Source: Helicobacter sp. 10-6591 (GTDB lineage Bacteria; Campylobacterota; Campylobacteria; Campylobacterales; Helicobacteraceae). Taken from it: DNA of 64,000 bases. How positions within the stretch are numbered: position 1 is the first letter of the stretch; each line of letters opens with the position of its first letter. The position numbers and the translations under genes are program-made. Location: positions 1 through 64,000 of the forward strand of contig NZ_NHYK01000005.1 of assembly GCF_003288805.1 (NCBI RefSeq). Direction: 5' to 3'. Below the pieces are notes generated by a model. It had not been told where the DNA came from, did no database searches, and was given only the letters and a program-made list of their open reading frames with translations. Positions 46,675 through 55,725 of this stretch are shown here, piece by piece.

Positions 46675-46708
46675 AAATTTCGGGCAGGATTGTGCCCGAA
46701 ATTTTTTT
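46675..46708 (+). terminator. strong hairpin with T run ahead of rpsT (attenuator-like)
   Basis: Perfect 12-bp stem AAATTTCGGGCA / TGCCCGAAATTT with loop GGATTG, followed by T on the plus strand (run 46702-46708). This is the best intrinsic-terminator shape in the window. It lies between divergent glmM and rpsT, 18 bp before the rpsT ATG. No plus-strand gene ends there, so it may control rpsT by attenuation or insulate the divergent promoters. Confidence 0.7.
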
Positions 46709-46726
46709 ATAAAAGGATTAAGTCCT

Positions 46727-46999
46727 ATGGCAAACCATAAATCCGCACAGAAAAGAATCCGACAGACAAAAGTTCGCACACAACGTAATCGCTACTACAA
46801 AACAAGATTCAAAAACATCGTTCGTGACCTTAAAGAGGCTATAGACTCCAAAGATATTACAAAAGCTCAAGAATGCTTCAAGATAGTAAATAAAGAAATA
46901 CACAAGCTCGTGAGTAAAGGTATTTTAAAGAAAAATACTGCTTCGCGAAAAGTTTCACGTCTTAATGCAAGTGTGAAAAAACTTGCATTAAGTGCTTAA
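46727..46999 (+). CDS. rpsT: 30S ribosomal protein S20
   Basis: The 90-residue basic helical protein starts [17 protein letters not shown] and ends with [14 protein letters not shown], both typical of S20. AAAAGGAT precedes the ATG. The leader is a strong hairpin (46675-46708), which may be regulatory; S20 synthesis is autoregulated in E. coli. prfA follows 44 bp later, the H. pylori order. Confidence 0.95.
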   Translation: MANHKSAQKRIRQTKVRTQRNRYYKTRFKNIVRDLKEAIDSKDITKAQECFKIVNKEIHKLVSKGILKKNTASRKVSRLNASVKKLALSA

Positions 47000-47043
47000 A
47001 AAACACAATTTTTAACACCTAATAGATTCTTGCCAAACCCCAC

Positions 47044-48108
47044 ATGCTCCAAAGCAAACTGACTCCTATCATAGCGCGATATGACGAAATCACGGAGCTT
47101 TTACAAACTCCTGAAGTACTCCAAGATATACAGAGATTAAAACATCTCAGCAAAGAACAGAGCGATATACAAGAGCTTGTAAGTGCCGCGAAGTCTTATC
47201 TGCATGTTTTAGAGCAAATCACACAAAACAAGGCCTTACTTGATGATAAGGAACTAGGCGAGCTCGCCAAAGAGGAGCTGAAAGTTTTAGAAATAAAAAA
47301 ATCTTCACTTGAAGAGGATATAAAGATTCTGCTTATCCCCAAAGATCCAAATGACGATAAAAATATCTATCTTGAACTTCGTGCTGGTACAGGTGGGGAT
47401 GAAGCGGGGATTTTTGTGGGTGATTTGTTTAAGGCGTATTGTCGGTATGCAGATTTGCAAAAGTGGAAAGTGGAGATTATCAGCTCTAGTGAAAATAATG
47501 TCGGTGGCTACAAAGAAGTGATAGCACTTCTTAAGGGCAAGGGTGCTTATTCGCGATTGAAATACGAAGGTGGCACGCATAGAGTGCAAAGAGTGCCAGA
47601 GACTGAGTCACAGGGTCGTATCCATACTTCAGCTATAACTGTGGCTATTATGCCAGAGGTCGATGAGCTTGAAGTGAATATCAATCCTAACGATTTAAAA
47701 ATCGAGGTATTTCGTGCTGGAGGACATGGTGGGCAATGTGTGAATACGACAGATTCCGCTGTGCGTATCACGCATATCCCTACAGGTATAAGTGTGTCTA
47801 TGCAAGATGAAAAATCACAGCACAAAAACAAAGACAAAGCAATGAAGATTCTGCAAGCAAGGATTTATGAGACAAAACTCAAAGAACAAGAAATCCAAAA
47901 TGCACAAACAAGAAAAAGCCAAGTAGGAAGTGGCGATAGAAGTGAGAGAATCCGCACATACAACTACCCCCAAAATCGATTGAGCGATCATCGAATCAAT
48001 CTCACACTGTATAGCCTAGATGAGATTATGCTCTCAGGCAATTTGGATCTTGTGATAAATCCTTTGATTGCTGCGGCACAAAGCGATTCTGTAAGAATAC
48101 AAGAGTAG
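47044..48108 (+). CDS. prfA: peptide chain release factor 1
   Basis: The 354-residue RF1 terminates translation at UAA and UAG. The GGQ motif lies in [19 protein letters not shown] near residue 222-230. [15 protein letters not shown] is the conserved block ahead of it. The C-terminus contains [20 protein letters not shown]. Length and motifs are normal. kdsB follows 9 bp later. Confidence 0.96.
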   Translation: MLQSKLTPIIARYDEITELLQTPEVLQDIQRLKHLSKEQSDIQELVSAAKSYLHVLEQITQNKALLDDKELGELAKEELKVLEIKKSSLEEDIKILLIPKDPNDDKNIYLELRAGTGGDEAGIFVGDLFKAYCRYADLQKWKVEIISSSENNVGGYKEVIALLKGKGAYSRLKYEGGTHRVQRVPETESQGRIHTSAITVAIMPEVDELEVNINPNDLKIEVFRAGGHGGQCVNTTDSAVRITHIPTGISVSMQDEKSQHKNKDKAMKILQARIYETKLKEQEIQNAQTRKSQVGSGDRSERIRTYNYPQNRLSDHRINLTLYSLDEIMLSGNLDLVINPLIAAAQSDSVRIQE

Positions 48109-48117
48109 TTTGGGGCT

Positions 48118-48852
48118 ATGGTAATTATTCCAGCACGCTTAGAATCTTCAAGACTAGCACGTAAGGTATTGTGTGATATTGGTGGTTTACCTATGGTCGT
48201 GCGCACTGCACTTCAAGCAAGTAAAATTGACGAGGTTGTAGTGGCTTGTGATGATTCTGAGATTATGGATATCTGCAAGCGATACAAAATAGCTTGTGTA
48301 ATGACTGACAAGACACATACTAGCGGCACAGATAGATGTGCGCAGGCTGCTAATAAGCTGGGGTTAAATGATGAGGAGATTGTGATAAATTTGCAAGCTG
48401 ACGAACCCTTTATAGAAACAGAGGTTTTGGAATCTTTGCGGGATCTCAGCGCTGTATCAAGCGCATTTATAAATACACTTGCCAAGGTCATTGCCCCTAA
48501 TGAGATTAGCGATGTCAATCTCGTGAAAGTACTATTAAATATCAATAATGAGGCGATTTATTTCTCAAGACTTGGGATTCCATACAGCCGCGATGGGTTA
48601 GATTCCCAGCTTATAAGAGAGAATCCTTATCTTGGACATTTGGGGTTGTATGGCTTTAGAAAAGCGAATTTGGATGAATTTTGCAGTCTTAAGAAATCTC
48701 CACTAGAACATATCGAAAAGCTTGAGCAGCTTCGCGCGCTTTATCACAACAAAACAATTGCTATTAAAGTGGTAGAGACTAAAAGCGTTGGTATTGATAC
48801 GATGGATGATTTACAAAAAGCCAGAGAGGCTTTTGTCCAGTTTGGGTTGTAA
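48118..48852 (+). CDS. kdsB: CMP-KDO synthetase
   Basis: The 244-residue enzyme activates KDO for LPS inner core. It starts MVIIPARLESSRLARKVLCDIGGLPMV, the family signature, and has VINLQADEPFIE near residue 95 and FRKANLDEFC near residue 180. It is followed by two glycosyltransferases, so it heads an LOS-assembly run. Confidence 0.95.
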   Translation: MVIIPARLESSRLARKVLCDIGGLPMVVRTALQASKIDEVVVACDDSEIMDICKRYKIACVMTDKTHTSGTDRCAQAANKLGLNDEEIVINLQADEPFIETEVLESLRDLSAVSSAFINTLAKVIAPNEISDVNLVKVLLNINNEAIYFSRLGIPYSRDGLDSQLIRENPYLGHLGLYGFRKANLDEFCSLKKSPLEHIEKLEQLRALYHNKTIAIKVVETKSVGIDTMDDLQKAREAFVQFGL

Positions 48853-48864
48853 CTAAGGAATATT

Positions 48865-49889
48865 ATGGTTGAAATAAGCAGTTTTTGGCACACACCAAAA
48901 GGAAGCAAGGGAATAAGCGTTATTGAGCTTTTGAGTATTAAGAGTTTTTGTGATAATGGATACAAATTCGTCCTTTATACCTATGAAGCAGATTCTCCTA
49001 TCTATCAAAATCTCGTAAGTGAGTTAGAAAACTTTGAAGTGCGAGATGCTAATGTGATTGTCCCTTTTAGTGAGTATTTTAGTGATGATCGTGGCGCTGG
49101 GGTAGCTGCATTTAGTGATTATTTTCGCTACCACTTGTGCCATTTTGGCGTACCAGCTATAAATGGGGGGGGGGGGGATTTACAGACTTAATGCCAAATA
49201 CTATCACTCCTGTCTGGGTGGATTTGGATATGGTGAGTCTGCATCCAAACTTTGATTTTTCCAATCTCCCTTTTTTGTTTGTGAGCGAAACTGATAAATA
49301 TTCTAATTTTGCGCGTATAACGACTTGTGTGCTTAAGCTACCAAGAGCTAGCAGTTTTGGTGAGCGCTTGATACAAGAGACAAAACGGGTGATAAATGCT
49401 CGCAAACATGTACCTTGGGGATGTATAGGGCCGGACTTTTTGGATCGTATGGTGCGCTCCTTTGGTCTGCAACACTTTACACTCGCATGGCAAGAAAGCT
49501 CGCAAATACCTGCATTTGAAGCGGAAAGATTTATTATTGGCAATACTTCTCTTGATTCTTCGCGTCCACTTTTGCATTTGTATTTGGAGATGTGGAGACA
49601 GAATTGTTTCAATAAAAGATATTTCTATAAAACCGGTGTTGTTGGGGAACTGTTACAAAAATATCACGTATATGAGTTTGCAATGCGCATAGGACTGGAA
49701 AACTATGACAAAGAATTCTCATTCATGCTCTCAGAGCTTTCACGCAAGAATCACGAGATATACTGCAGACTGCGGCTTTTATTAAGTATGATACGCAGGC
49801 CAAAACGACTATTTTCTCTCTTAAAAGCTCAGAATCCACTCCAAGAAAGACCTTCTAGTATATGTGAAGTTCGTGATTTAAAGCCATAA
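48865..49889 (+). pseudogene. LOS glycosyltransferase with DxD motif, phase-variable and OFF (frameshift at G13)
   Basis: An AAGGAATATT site precedes the ATG at 48865. The frame ends after 108 codons because of a G13 tract at 49165-49177. Fourteen (or eleven) G would continue the frame to 49889 and give a protein of 341 residues. The joined product has FSDYFRYHL (SD...RY motif) before the tract. A glycine run and VWVDLDMVSL follow it, the DxD catalytic motif of sugar-binding glycosyltransferases related to capsular or GT32-type enzymes. The tract falls inside the conserved GG...DxD core, so OFF means no enzyme. The function is probably LOS outer-core modification beside kdsB (inference). Confidence 0.82.
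49165..49177 (+). repeat. G13 phase-variation tract in a glycosyltransferase
   Basis: Thirteen G put the downstream DxD domain out of frame. Gain of one base gives exactly 342 codons across the whole gene. With 13 the translation ends in GGGGDLQT and a stop. Confidence 0.9.
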
Positions 49890-49918
49890 CCCCAAGAAAT
49901 TCACACTCAAGGAACAAT

Positions 49919-50890
49919 ATGCCAAAAGTAGCAGATTTTAAGATTTCTATCATCATTCCTGTGTTTAATACGCTTCCCTATATTACGCGTGCTTTAGAAT
50001 CTTGTGTCAATCAGAGTTTTACTGATATTGGTATTATCGTTGTTGATGATTGTGGGAGTGATGGGGCTATTGAGATTGCAAAAGAATTTGCACAAAAAGA
50101 CAAACGTATAAAAATTGTTCAAAACCCTCGCAATATGGGGCTCTTATATGCTCGCTTTGCAGGTGCGAAAGCAGCCATAAACCTAAATCAAAGCGATACC
50201 AAGCACTACTTACTTTTCTTAGACAGCGATGATTTTATCTCACATGATTTGTGCGAAAATCTTGCAAATATTGTCAGTAAGAATGAAGTAGATATGGTAA
50301 GTTTCGCAGTTTTTTCACAAAATATGGAAGGAAAGTTTTCTCTGCGACACCAAGAAAAATCAATCCTTTTAAACCAAAGAGAATATCTTGCTTTGGCGCA
50401 GTCTGTGGATTTTTGCCCATGGCATCTTTGCAGCAAGCTTATAGAATCTCAGGTGTACTTTAAGGCATTTGAAAGCTTGGTTGGTTTTGAAGACTGGGGT
50501 TTGACTTTTGCTGAAGATGCGCTTGTGTATTTTGCTATGCTCCCGTCTCTAAAGAATGTCTATATAAGCACGGAATCTAGCAGTGGATATTTTTATTGTC
50601 TCAATCTAAATTCAGCAACCAATACAAAAACATACAAATCATTAGAGAGAAATTTACGCGATGAAGCGCGAGTGCTTGGTGTTTTGCAGCAGATTCTCAA
50701 AGAGACAAAGAATAACGATGAGCTAAGAAGCTTCTATCAATGGGCTTTTCGGCTGCTCACACATTACCACTTGCAGCATCTGCGGACATTTTACAGGCTA
50801 AAATATGGCAAGTTTTCATTGAGATTTATCTTAAGTGTCTGCCTCTTGTATTGCAGGAAAGAATTTGTCTGGAGATTTTATATTTTCTAA
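49919..50890 (+). CDS. family 2 glycosyltransferase
   Basis: The 323-residue GT-A enzyme starts ISIIIPVFNTLPYITRALESCVNQ, the GT2 signature, with VDDCGSDGA near residue 42 and the DxD-type LFLDSDDFIS near residue 100. A C-terminal region of about 120 residues is Leu- and Arg-rich, as in LPS transferases that lie against the membrane. AAGGAACAAT precedes the ATG. It follows the phase-variable transferase by 29 bp and converges with phoH. It is probably part of LOS assembly; donor and acceptor are unknown. Confidence 0.85.
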   Translation: MPKVADFKISIIIPVFNTLPYITRALESCVNQSFTDIGIIVVDDCGSDGAIEIAKEFAQKDKRIKIVQNPRNMGLLYARFAGAKAAINLNQSDTKHYLLFLDSDDFISHDLCENLANIVSKNEVDMVSFAVFSQNMEGKFSLRHQEKSILLNQREYLALAQSVDFCPWHLCSKLIESQVYFKAFESLVGFEDWGLTFAEDALVYFAMLPSLKNVYISTESSSGYFYCLNLNSATNTKTYKSLERNLRDEARVLGVLQQILKETKNNDELRSFYQWAFRLLTHYHLQHLRTFYRLKYGKFSLRFILSVCLLYCRKEFVWRFYIF

Positions 50891-50895
50891 ATGCC

Positions 50896-52299
50896 CTACT
50901 CGAAATTCTCGCCAAACCACTTCGCCACATCACTTCGTATTGTTTGCTGAAGCTTGATACCAGCGATATGGTTATTATTGACTGCCTTTTTTAAGAGACT
51001 GAGTGCACCATTGCGAAATTTGCTCAAATACGGATGGTCTATCTGTGTGTAATCTCCTAAAAACACAATCCTACTACCTTGTCCTACACGCGTGCCTATA
51101 AGTTTTATCGTAGCATTTGAAGCATTTTGGACTTCATCAAAGATAATGAACTTATTTGAGAGCGTGATACCGCGCGCATGCGCAATATCTATAATCTCGA
51201 TTTTGTGTTTTTGTAAAAAGTATTCTGTTGCTTCCATTTTTTCGATGCTCTTTGCTTCTCCGCGATACTCGATTCTTTTGGCAAGTGAGCTCTGTTGTAA
51301 TCTGTCAATCGTGAAATTTATCGCGCTAAAGAGTGGATACATAAAATAGTATAGCTTTTGATTCTCATCACCTTTGCGAAAGCCTAGCTCGGCTTCCCTA
51401 TCGCTAGCACTTACGGTGTTGCGCAGGTAGATTATCCCATCGACTACACCACTTTTAAAGAGACTGATACCTGCTTGTAGTGCGATAAGAGTTTTACCAC
51501 TACCCGTAGCACCCGTTGCAATTGTGAGGAAGTTTTTTGGATGTAAAAGCAGCGCATAGAGCATCTTTTGTTCTAAATTGATAGGTGGAATATAAGGCTT
51601 GTGTTCCTCGATAAGAAAATCAATCTCGCAAAGTTCACATTTGCCCTCGACTTTGAAACCAAAAAACTTCTTTCCTGTACGATAGACAGCATTATCGGTA
51701 TTGTTGATTTCATCAATTTCTAGCAACCCCCAGTCACTTAAGGCTTGAAATTTTTCAAGTTTCTCTAATGAGTTTGGGCTGTCGTCTTTATGCAGCTCAA
51801 AATGCTCCCAGAAAGTGATTTTTTCAGGGTTTTCTACACGATCCCTAAAGAGTGATTGGGATTTTATATCTTGCGCTAGTGCGCGGATTCTTAGTGATAT
51901 ATCATTTGTAAGCAAGATAAGATTGTAATCTTTTGCTATTTCGATTATCTTAGAATCATTGTGATTTTTTTCTTGCTGCTGCACTTTGTAATCTGCGCGA
52001 TAAATAAGCGTTATCGGTACACTAAGCCCCTCTTTTTCAAAAAACACATTGCTTATAAAATCATTTTCTAAAGGCTCAGTGTAGTCTATGTTGTATTCTC
52101 TGTGAGATTCTGTATGGACATTACGAAAAAATTCCCGCACAAAGTAGCCCATTTCATTAAGCAGATCTTTTTTCTTATCGAGCTCATCAATAATCGTATC
52201 ACTAAGAAAGAGTTGGTTTTGTCCGTTTTGGTAGAGATAAATGATATTTTGTACATCATCAAGCAGCACAGAGGTATCAAGCAAATACGATTTACCCAA
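50896..52299 (-). CDS. PIN-PhoH fusion protein (PhoH2-like)
   Basis: The 467-residue protein joins an N-terminal PIN-type RNase domain (SYLLDTSVLLDD at 4-15, IIDELDKKK near 40, LLTNDISLR near 133) to a C-terminal PhoH ATPase. The ATPase has Walker A TGATGSGKTLIAL near 262-274 and Walker B FIIFDEVQNAS near 390. Such PhoH2 proteins are proposed to unwind and cleave RNA. The start is the TTG at 52299 with AAGGA eight bases upstream; later starts would remove the PIN active site. It is divergent from tpx. Confidence 0.88.
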   Translation of the reverse strand: MGKSYLLDTSVLLDDVQNIIYLYQNGQNQLFLSDTIIDELDKKKDLLNEMGYFVREFFRNVHTESHREYNIDYTEPLENDFISNVFFEKEGLSVPITLIYRADYKVQQQEKNHNDSKIIEIAKDYNLILLTNDISLRIRALAQDIKSQSLFRDRVENPEKITFWEHFELHKDDSPNSLEKLEKFQALSDWGLLEIDEINNTDNAVYRTGKKFFGFKVEGKCELCEIDFLIEEHKPYIPPINLEQKMLYALLLHPKNFLTIATGATGSGKTLIALQAGISLFKSGVVDGIIYLRNTVSASDREAELGFRKGDENQKLYYFMYPLFSAINFTIDRLQQSSLAKRIEYRGEAKSIEKMEATEYFLQKHKIEIIDIAHARGITLSNKFIIFDEVQNASNATIKLIGTRVGQGSRIVFLGDYTQIDHPYLSKFRNGALSLLKKAVNNNHIAGIKLQQTIRSDVAKWFGENFE

Positions 52300-52341
52300 T
52301 AAGATTTCCTTCGAATATTATTTTTATGTAGAATCCGTGGG

Positions 52342-52358
52342 TGATTGTAACACAATCA
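52342..52358. promoter_or_regulatory. inverted repeat in the tpx promoter region
   Basis: TGATTGT-AAC-ACAATCA is a perfect 7-bp inverted repeat 30 bp ahead of the tpx ATG, overlapping a -10-like CATAAT (52357-52362). Its place suggests an operator for an unknown regulator of tpx or of the divergent gene. It does not match Fur or PerR boxes I know. Confidence 0.4.
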
Positions 52359-52387
52359 TAATCTTAAACTTAATACAAAGGATGAAG

Positions 52388-52885
52388 ATGTCAGTAACAT
52401 TTCAAGGTGGAGCCGTAAAACTCTTTGGTAATACACTAAAGGTTGGCGATAATGCACCAGAGGTAACATTGGTAGGCAAAGATCTAAGCGATGTGAAAAT
52501 TGGTGGAGCACAGGGTAAATTTCAGGTCATCAATGTAGTACCAAGTCTTGATACAGGTGTATGCGCTATCCAAGCAAGAAAATTCAATGAAAAAGCAGCA
52601 AGCCTCAGCAATACAAAAGTATATGTTGTTTCAGTGGATTTACCATTTGCACAAGGCAGATTCTGCTCAACAGAAGGGATTGAGAATCTCGTCGTAGCAA
52701 GCGATTTCAGAGACAAAGAACTTGGTAAAAAATACGGGCTTTTGATAGAGGATACCGCACTAAAAGGTGTCCTTACTCGCGCAGTGATTGTAGTCAATGC
52801 AGAAGGCAAAGTAGTCTATGAAGAAGTGTGCAAAGAGATTACCAATGAGCCAAACTATGATGCAGCAATCACGGCTTTAAAATAA
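52388..52885 (+). CDS. tpx: thiol peroxidase Tpx
   Basis: The 165-residue atypical 2-Cys peroxiredoxin reduces peroxides. The peroxidatic cysteine is C59 in VPSLDTGVC and the resolving cysteine is C93 in GRFCSTEG. MSVTFQGGAVKLFGNTLKVGD is the family N-terminus. An ATG at 52382 overlaps the AAAGG ribosome site, so the ATG at 52388 is the start. It is a common Helicobacter oxidative-stress enzyme. A clear terminator follows, so it is a single-gene transcript. Confidence 0.95.
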   Translation: MSVTFQGGAVKLFGNTLKVGDNAPEVTLVGKDLSDVKIGGAQGKFQVINVVPSLDTGVCAIQARKFNEKAASLSNTKVYVVSVDLPFAQGRFCSTEGIENLVVASDFRDKELGKKYGLLIEDTALKGVLTRAVIVVNAEGKVVYEEVCKEITNEPNYDAAITALK

Positions 52886-52897
52886 TTGCATTACTTA

Positions 52898-52928
52898 CTG
52901 TAGGCACTAGCGCCTACAGCTTTCTTTA
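52898..52928 (+). terminator. intrinsic terminator after tpx
   Basis: Perfect 8-bp stem CTGTAGGC / GCCTACAG with a 6-nt loop, followed by the T-rich CTTTCTTT. It lies 13 bp after the tpx stop. Confidence 0.7.
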
Positions 52929-53027
52929 AACTTCTTGTATTCTTAAGCTTCTTTCCGTACCAACAAGCATTGTATATCCCAAGTGAAAATGCGATAATCC
53001 CACAAGCATTTGCCTATAAGGATACAG

Positions 53028-53966
53028 GTGAAAAACTTTTTACTCGTTGCTTACAAACCAAAATTTATCAGTTCCAATGCCTTTTTAACTCTCTTGAAAA
53101 AACATATTGGCGAGAAAAAAGCCGGATATAGCGGCACGCTTGATCCTTTCGCAAGCGGGCTGCTTATCATTGGCTTTGGTGCTTACACCAAGCTTTTGCC
53201 ATTTCTCACCAAATCCCCAAAGTGCTATCGTGCTACGCTTTTTCTAGGCGCACAATCCACCACACTCGATATAGAGGGGATACAAAAAGTAGAGCTGATA
53301 AAACCTCTATGCTTAGACAACATTTTGCAAGTCTTAGATTCTCTGCAAGGAGAAATAAGCTACATACCACCACAATTTAGCGCTAAGCATATCAATGGCA
53401 CCCGCGCTTACAAACTTGCTCGATCAGGAGTATCATTCCAACTAGAGCGCCAAAATATGCGAGTTTTTGGGCTGAAGTTGCTAGCTTATAACCACCCATT
53501 TTTAAGCTTTGAAGTCTGCTTAGATGAAGGCGGATATGTGCGATCAATAGGGGAGCTTATAAGCTCTAAGCTTGGAGTAAGTGGTGCTTTGAGTGCATTA
53601 GAGCGCATAAGCGAGGGAGTATTTTCGCTAGATTCAGATACTCTACGACTTACTAGCAAAAAGGAGGGTGAGCTGAGCCACCAGATATTTGAGTTTAAGG
53701 CACACAGATTTTCTTATACCCACACACAAGCGAGGTTTTTCATCATCCCACCAGATTATGCCCTGCCTTTTGCTAAGATGCCTCCATTGTGTACTCAAGA
53801 TATGGCGCTACATGGCAAAAAACCTACTTTACTAAATGCAAAAAGCGGAATCTACCAATGGTTTTTTAGGGATTTTTTTTCTATAATTGAAATCAAAGAA
53901 AACGGCGGTTTTGCCTATATCTGCAATAGGATTCCATATGCTGATACTCTCCAGAAAACAAGATGA
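53028..53966 (+). CDS. truB: tRNA pseudouridine(55) synthase
   Basis: The 312-residue enzyme makes pseudouridine 55 in the T-loop of tRNA. The catalytic Asp is in [14 protein letters not shown] near residues 34-47. FLTLLKK and [20 protein letters not shown] near residue 115 are further hallmarks. The GTG at 53028 with AAGGA five bases upstream is the start; the frame begins earlier only as TTG without a site. Its last 29 bases overlap csrA. Confidence 0.93.
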   Translation: MKNFLLVAYKPKFISSNAFLTLLKKHIGEKKAGYSGTLDPFASGLLIIGFGAYTKLLPFLTKSPKCYRATLFLGAQSTTLDIEGIQKVELIKPLCLDNILQVLDSLQGEISYIPPQFSAKHINGTRAYKLARSGVSFQLERQNMRVFGLKLLAYNHPFLSFEVCLDEGGYVRSIGELISSKLGVSGALSALERISEGVFSLDSDTLRLTSKKEGELSHQIFEFKAHRFSYTHTQARFFIIPPDYALPFAKMPPLCTQDMALHGKKPTLLNAKSGIYQWFFRDFFSIIEIKENGGFAYICNRIPYADTLQKTR

Positions 53967-54180
53967 AGGCGTGGTGATAGGCGATGAGATTGAAATAAAG
54001 ATTATCTCCATCGACAAAGGAAATGTAAGAATCGGCTTCAAAGCCCCGCAAGAAATGCTTATCCTGCGCTCTGAACTCAAAAATGCAATAGCCTTACAAA
54101 ATAAACAAGCTTCATTACAAAACTTTCAGCTCACACAACTCCCCAAAGTCAAAAAACTAGACAGTAAATGCAGCCAATAG
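53938..54180 (+). CDS. csrA: carbon storage / RNA-binding regulator CsrA
   Basis: The 80-residue dimeric protein binds GGA motifs in mRNA leaders. It starts [20 protein letters not shown] and has [15 protein letters not shown], the RNA-binding strands. In Helicobacter and Campylobacter CsrA influences motility and stress responses, with FliW and flagellin in the network. It overlaps truB by 29 nt and ispE by 13 nt, a tightly packed trio. The C-terminal 30 residues are a lysine- and glutamine-rich tail. Confidence 0.95.
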   Translation: MLILSRKQDEGVVIGDEIEIKIISIDKGNVRIGFKAPQEMLILRSELKNAIALQNKQASLQNFQLTQLPKVKKLDSKCSQ

Positions 54181-54986
54181 AGCTCATATCCTACCCCAAA
54201 GTAAATATTTTTCTAAAAATCATCCAAAAGCGAGATGATGGCTACCATCTCTTAAGCTCGCGATTTATGCTAGCGCATGGGGAAATACATGATGTGCTGT
54301 GTATAGAATCTAGCGAGCATTTTAGCTTACAAGGCGAGTTTGGCTGTCTTATGCAAGAAAATACGATTTTTAAAGCAAAACTTGCGCTTGCAGAGATTCT
54401 CAAGTCTCAAGACAGAGGAGAAGAGAAGTTTTTAGACCACATAAAAGTAAGTGTGCAAAAGAATATTCCAGCAGGAAGTGGGCTTGGAGGAGGCAGTAGT
54501 AATGCCGCTAGCTTCATTTTAGGAGTACAGAGACTTCTAGGATTCTCACTCAGTCAAAGCGATCTTGTACAGATAGCCAAGGCGTGTGGAGCTGATGTGA
54601 TGTTTTTCTTAAGCCAAGATAAGAGCGCGAATGTCTATGGTATAGGCGAGTATGTCCAAACCTATGCAGAAGATCCACTAGACTTTGAAATCCATACTCC
54701 TCACATTTTCTGCTCCACGCCACAAGTATATGCGCGATATGCCTACTCTATCGCAAAACATCAATGCAAATATGCCTCACTCAAAGAGAGTAATGCCTTA
54801 GAATCCACCCCTAGCAAGCAAATTTTGCAAGCTCATGCAATAAATGGTGGCAAAAGCATCCTAAATGATTTGTTTTTGAGTGCTTGCAGCCTCTATACAG
54901 AATTAAAAGATATAGCGGATGATTTAGGGGATGAATGGTTTTTTAGTGGTAGTGGCAGCAGTTTTTTTCGTTTAAAAGCCCACTAG
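54168..54986 (+). CDS. ispE: 4-diphosphocytidyl-2-C-methyl-D-erythritol kinase
   Basis: The 272-residue GHMP kinase acts in the MEP isoprenoid pathway. The GHMP motif is [15 protein letters not shown] near residue 100. [19 protein letters not shown] near the N-terminus and the C-terminal SGSGSSFF loop complete the active site. The ATG lies inside csrA (13-nt overlap). csrA-ispE adjacency is shared with H. pylori. Confidence 0.94.
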   Translation: MQPIELISYPKVNIFLKIIQKRDDGYHLLSSRFMLAHGEIHDVLCIESSEHFSLQGEFGCLMQENTIFKAKLALAEILKSQDRGEEKFLDHIKVSVQKNIPAGSGLGGGSSNAASFILGVQRLLGFSLSQSDLVQIAKACGADVMFFLSQDKSANVYGIGEYVQTYAEDPLDFEIHTPHIFCSTPQVYARYAYSIAKHQCKYASLKESNALESTPSKQILQAHAINGGKSILNDLFLSACSLYTELKDIADDLGDEWFFSGSGSSFFRLKAH

Positions 54987-55062
54987 GTTATTTGGCGGCC
55001 AATTTTAGGAAACCAATGTGGTAAAATCGCGCTTTATTTATGTTTAAGGAATCTACCTGCCA

Positions 55063-55725
55063 ATGCCCCATCTAAGCTTCCATCTGCTCATTTTTTTGTT
55101 TCTTTGTGGGATGGTGTGTATTTTTGCGAGTGTATTTGTTGTCAAGATTTATGACAAGAACTATTTTGTACGATCCCGTGCGAAATACTCTCTCTCTCTT
55201 GCATCTACATTCGCCTTTATCATCGCTTGGTATGCTCAGTATTGGGATTTAAGTTTAGAATCTTTGCTTAGCTTTGCCCTGCTTGTAATCTTCTTGATTC
55301 TATTCTTTGCTATGGCATTGCTTGATTACAAATACTTCGCCTTACCCAATAAACTCTTAGCAGTGTTTTTTTTCTTGTGTATTGCTATTACTTATTTCCT
55401 AGGCACGCAGCCCTTGGAAGATTCCCTAAGCACAGTAGGGCTATTTTTCTTACTCAAGCTATGTATGGAGTCTCTAAGCCAAAAGCCCATGTTAGGCGAA
55501 GCAGATATTGTCGTTTTAGGTGGTATAGGAGCTGTTTTTGGGATATTTGGTTGTCTTAAGATTGTATTTCTTGGGAGTTGCATCAGTCTAGCATGTGTTG
55601 TGTTCCATGCTTTAAAAAACAACCAAAGTTTAAGGGATACCAAGATAGCCTTTGTGAGCTATCTTTTCTTAGGCACATTGGGCTTTATACTTATAGAATC
55701 TATTTTCAGAGAATTCTATGTTTAA
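55063..55725 (+). CDS. A24-type (prepilin-peptidase-like) membrane aspartic protease
   Basis: The 220-residue protein has about seven hydrophobic segments. The first catalytic Asp is in ALLDYKYFALPNKL near residue 90. The second lies in MLGEADIVVLGG near residue 145, where GEAD replaces the usual GxGD. The N-terminal methylase part with zinc cysteines is absent, so it resembles the short TadV/archaeal forms. Prepilin peptidases cut type IV pilin-like signal peptides; no pilin gene is visible in this window, so the substrate is unclear. It overlaps the next gene by 8 nt. Confidence 0.65.
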   Translation: MPHLSFHLLIFLFLCGMVCIFASVFVVKIYDKNYFVRSRAKYSLSLASTFAFIIAWYAQYWDLSLESLLSFALLVIFLILFFAMALLDYKYFALPNKLLAVFFFLCIAITYFLGTQPLEDSLSTVGLFFLLKLCMESLSQKPMLGEADIVVLGGIGAVFGIFGCLKIVFLGSCISLACVVFHALKNNQSLRDTKIAFVSYLFLGTLGFILIESIFREFYV

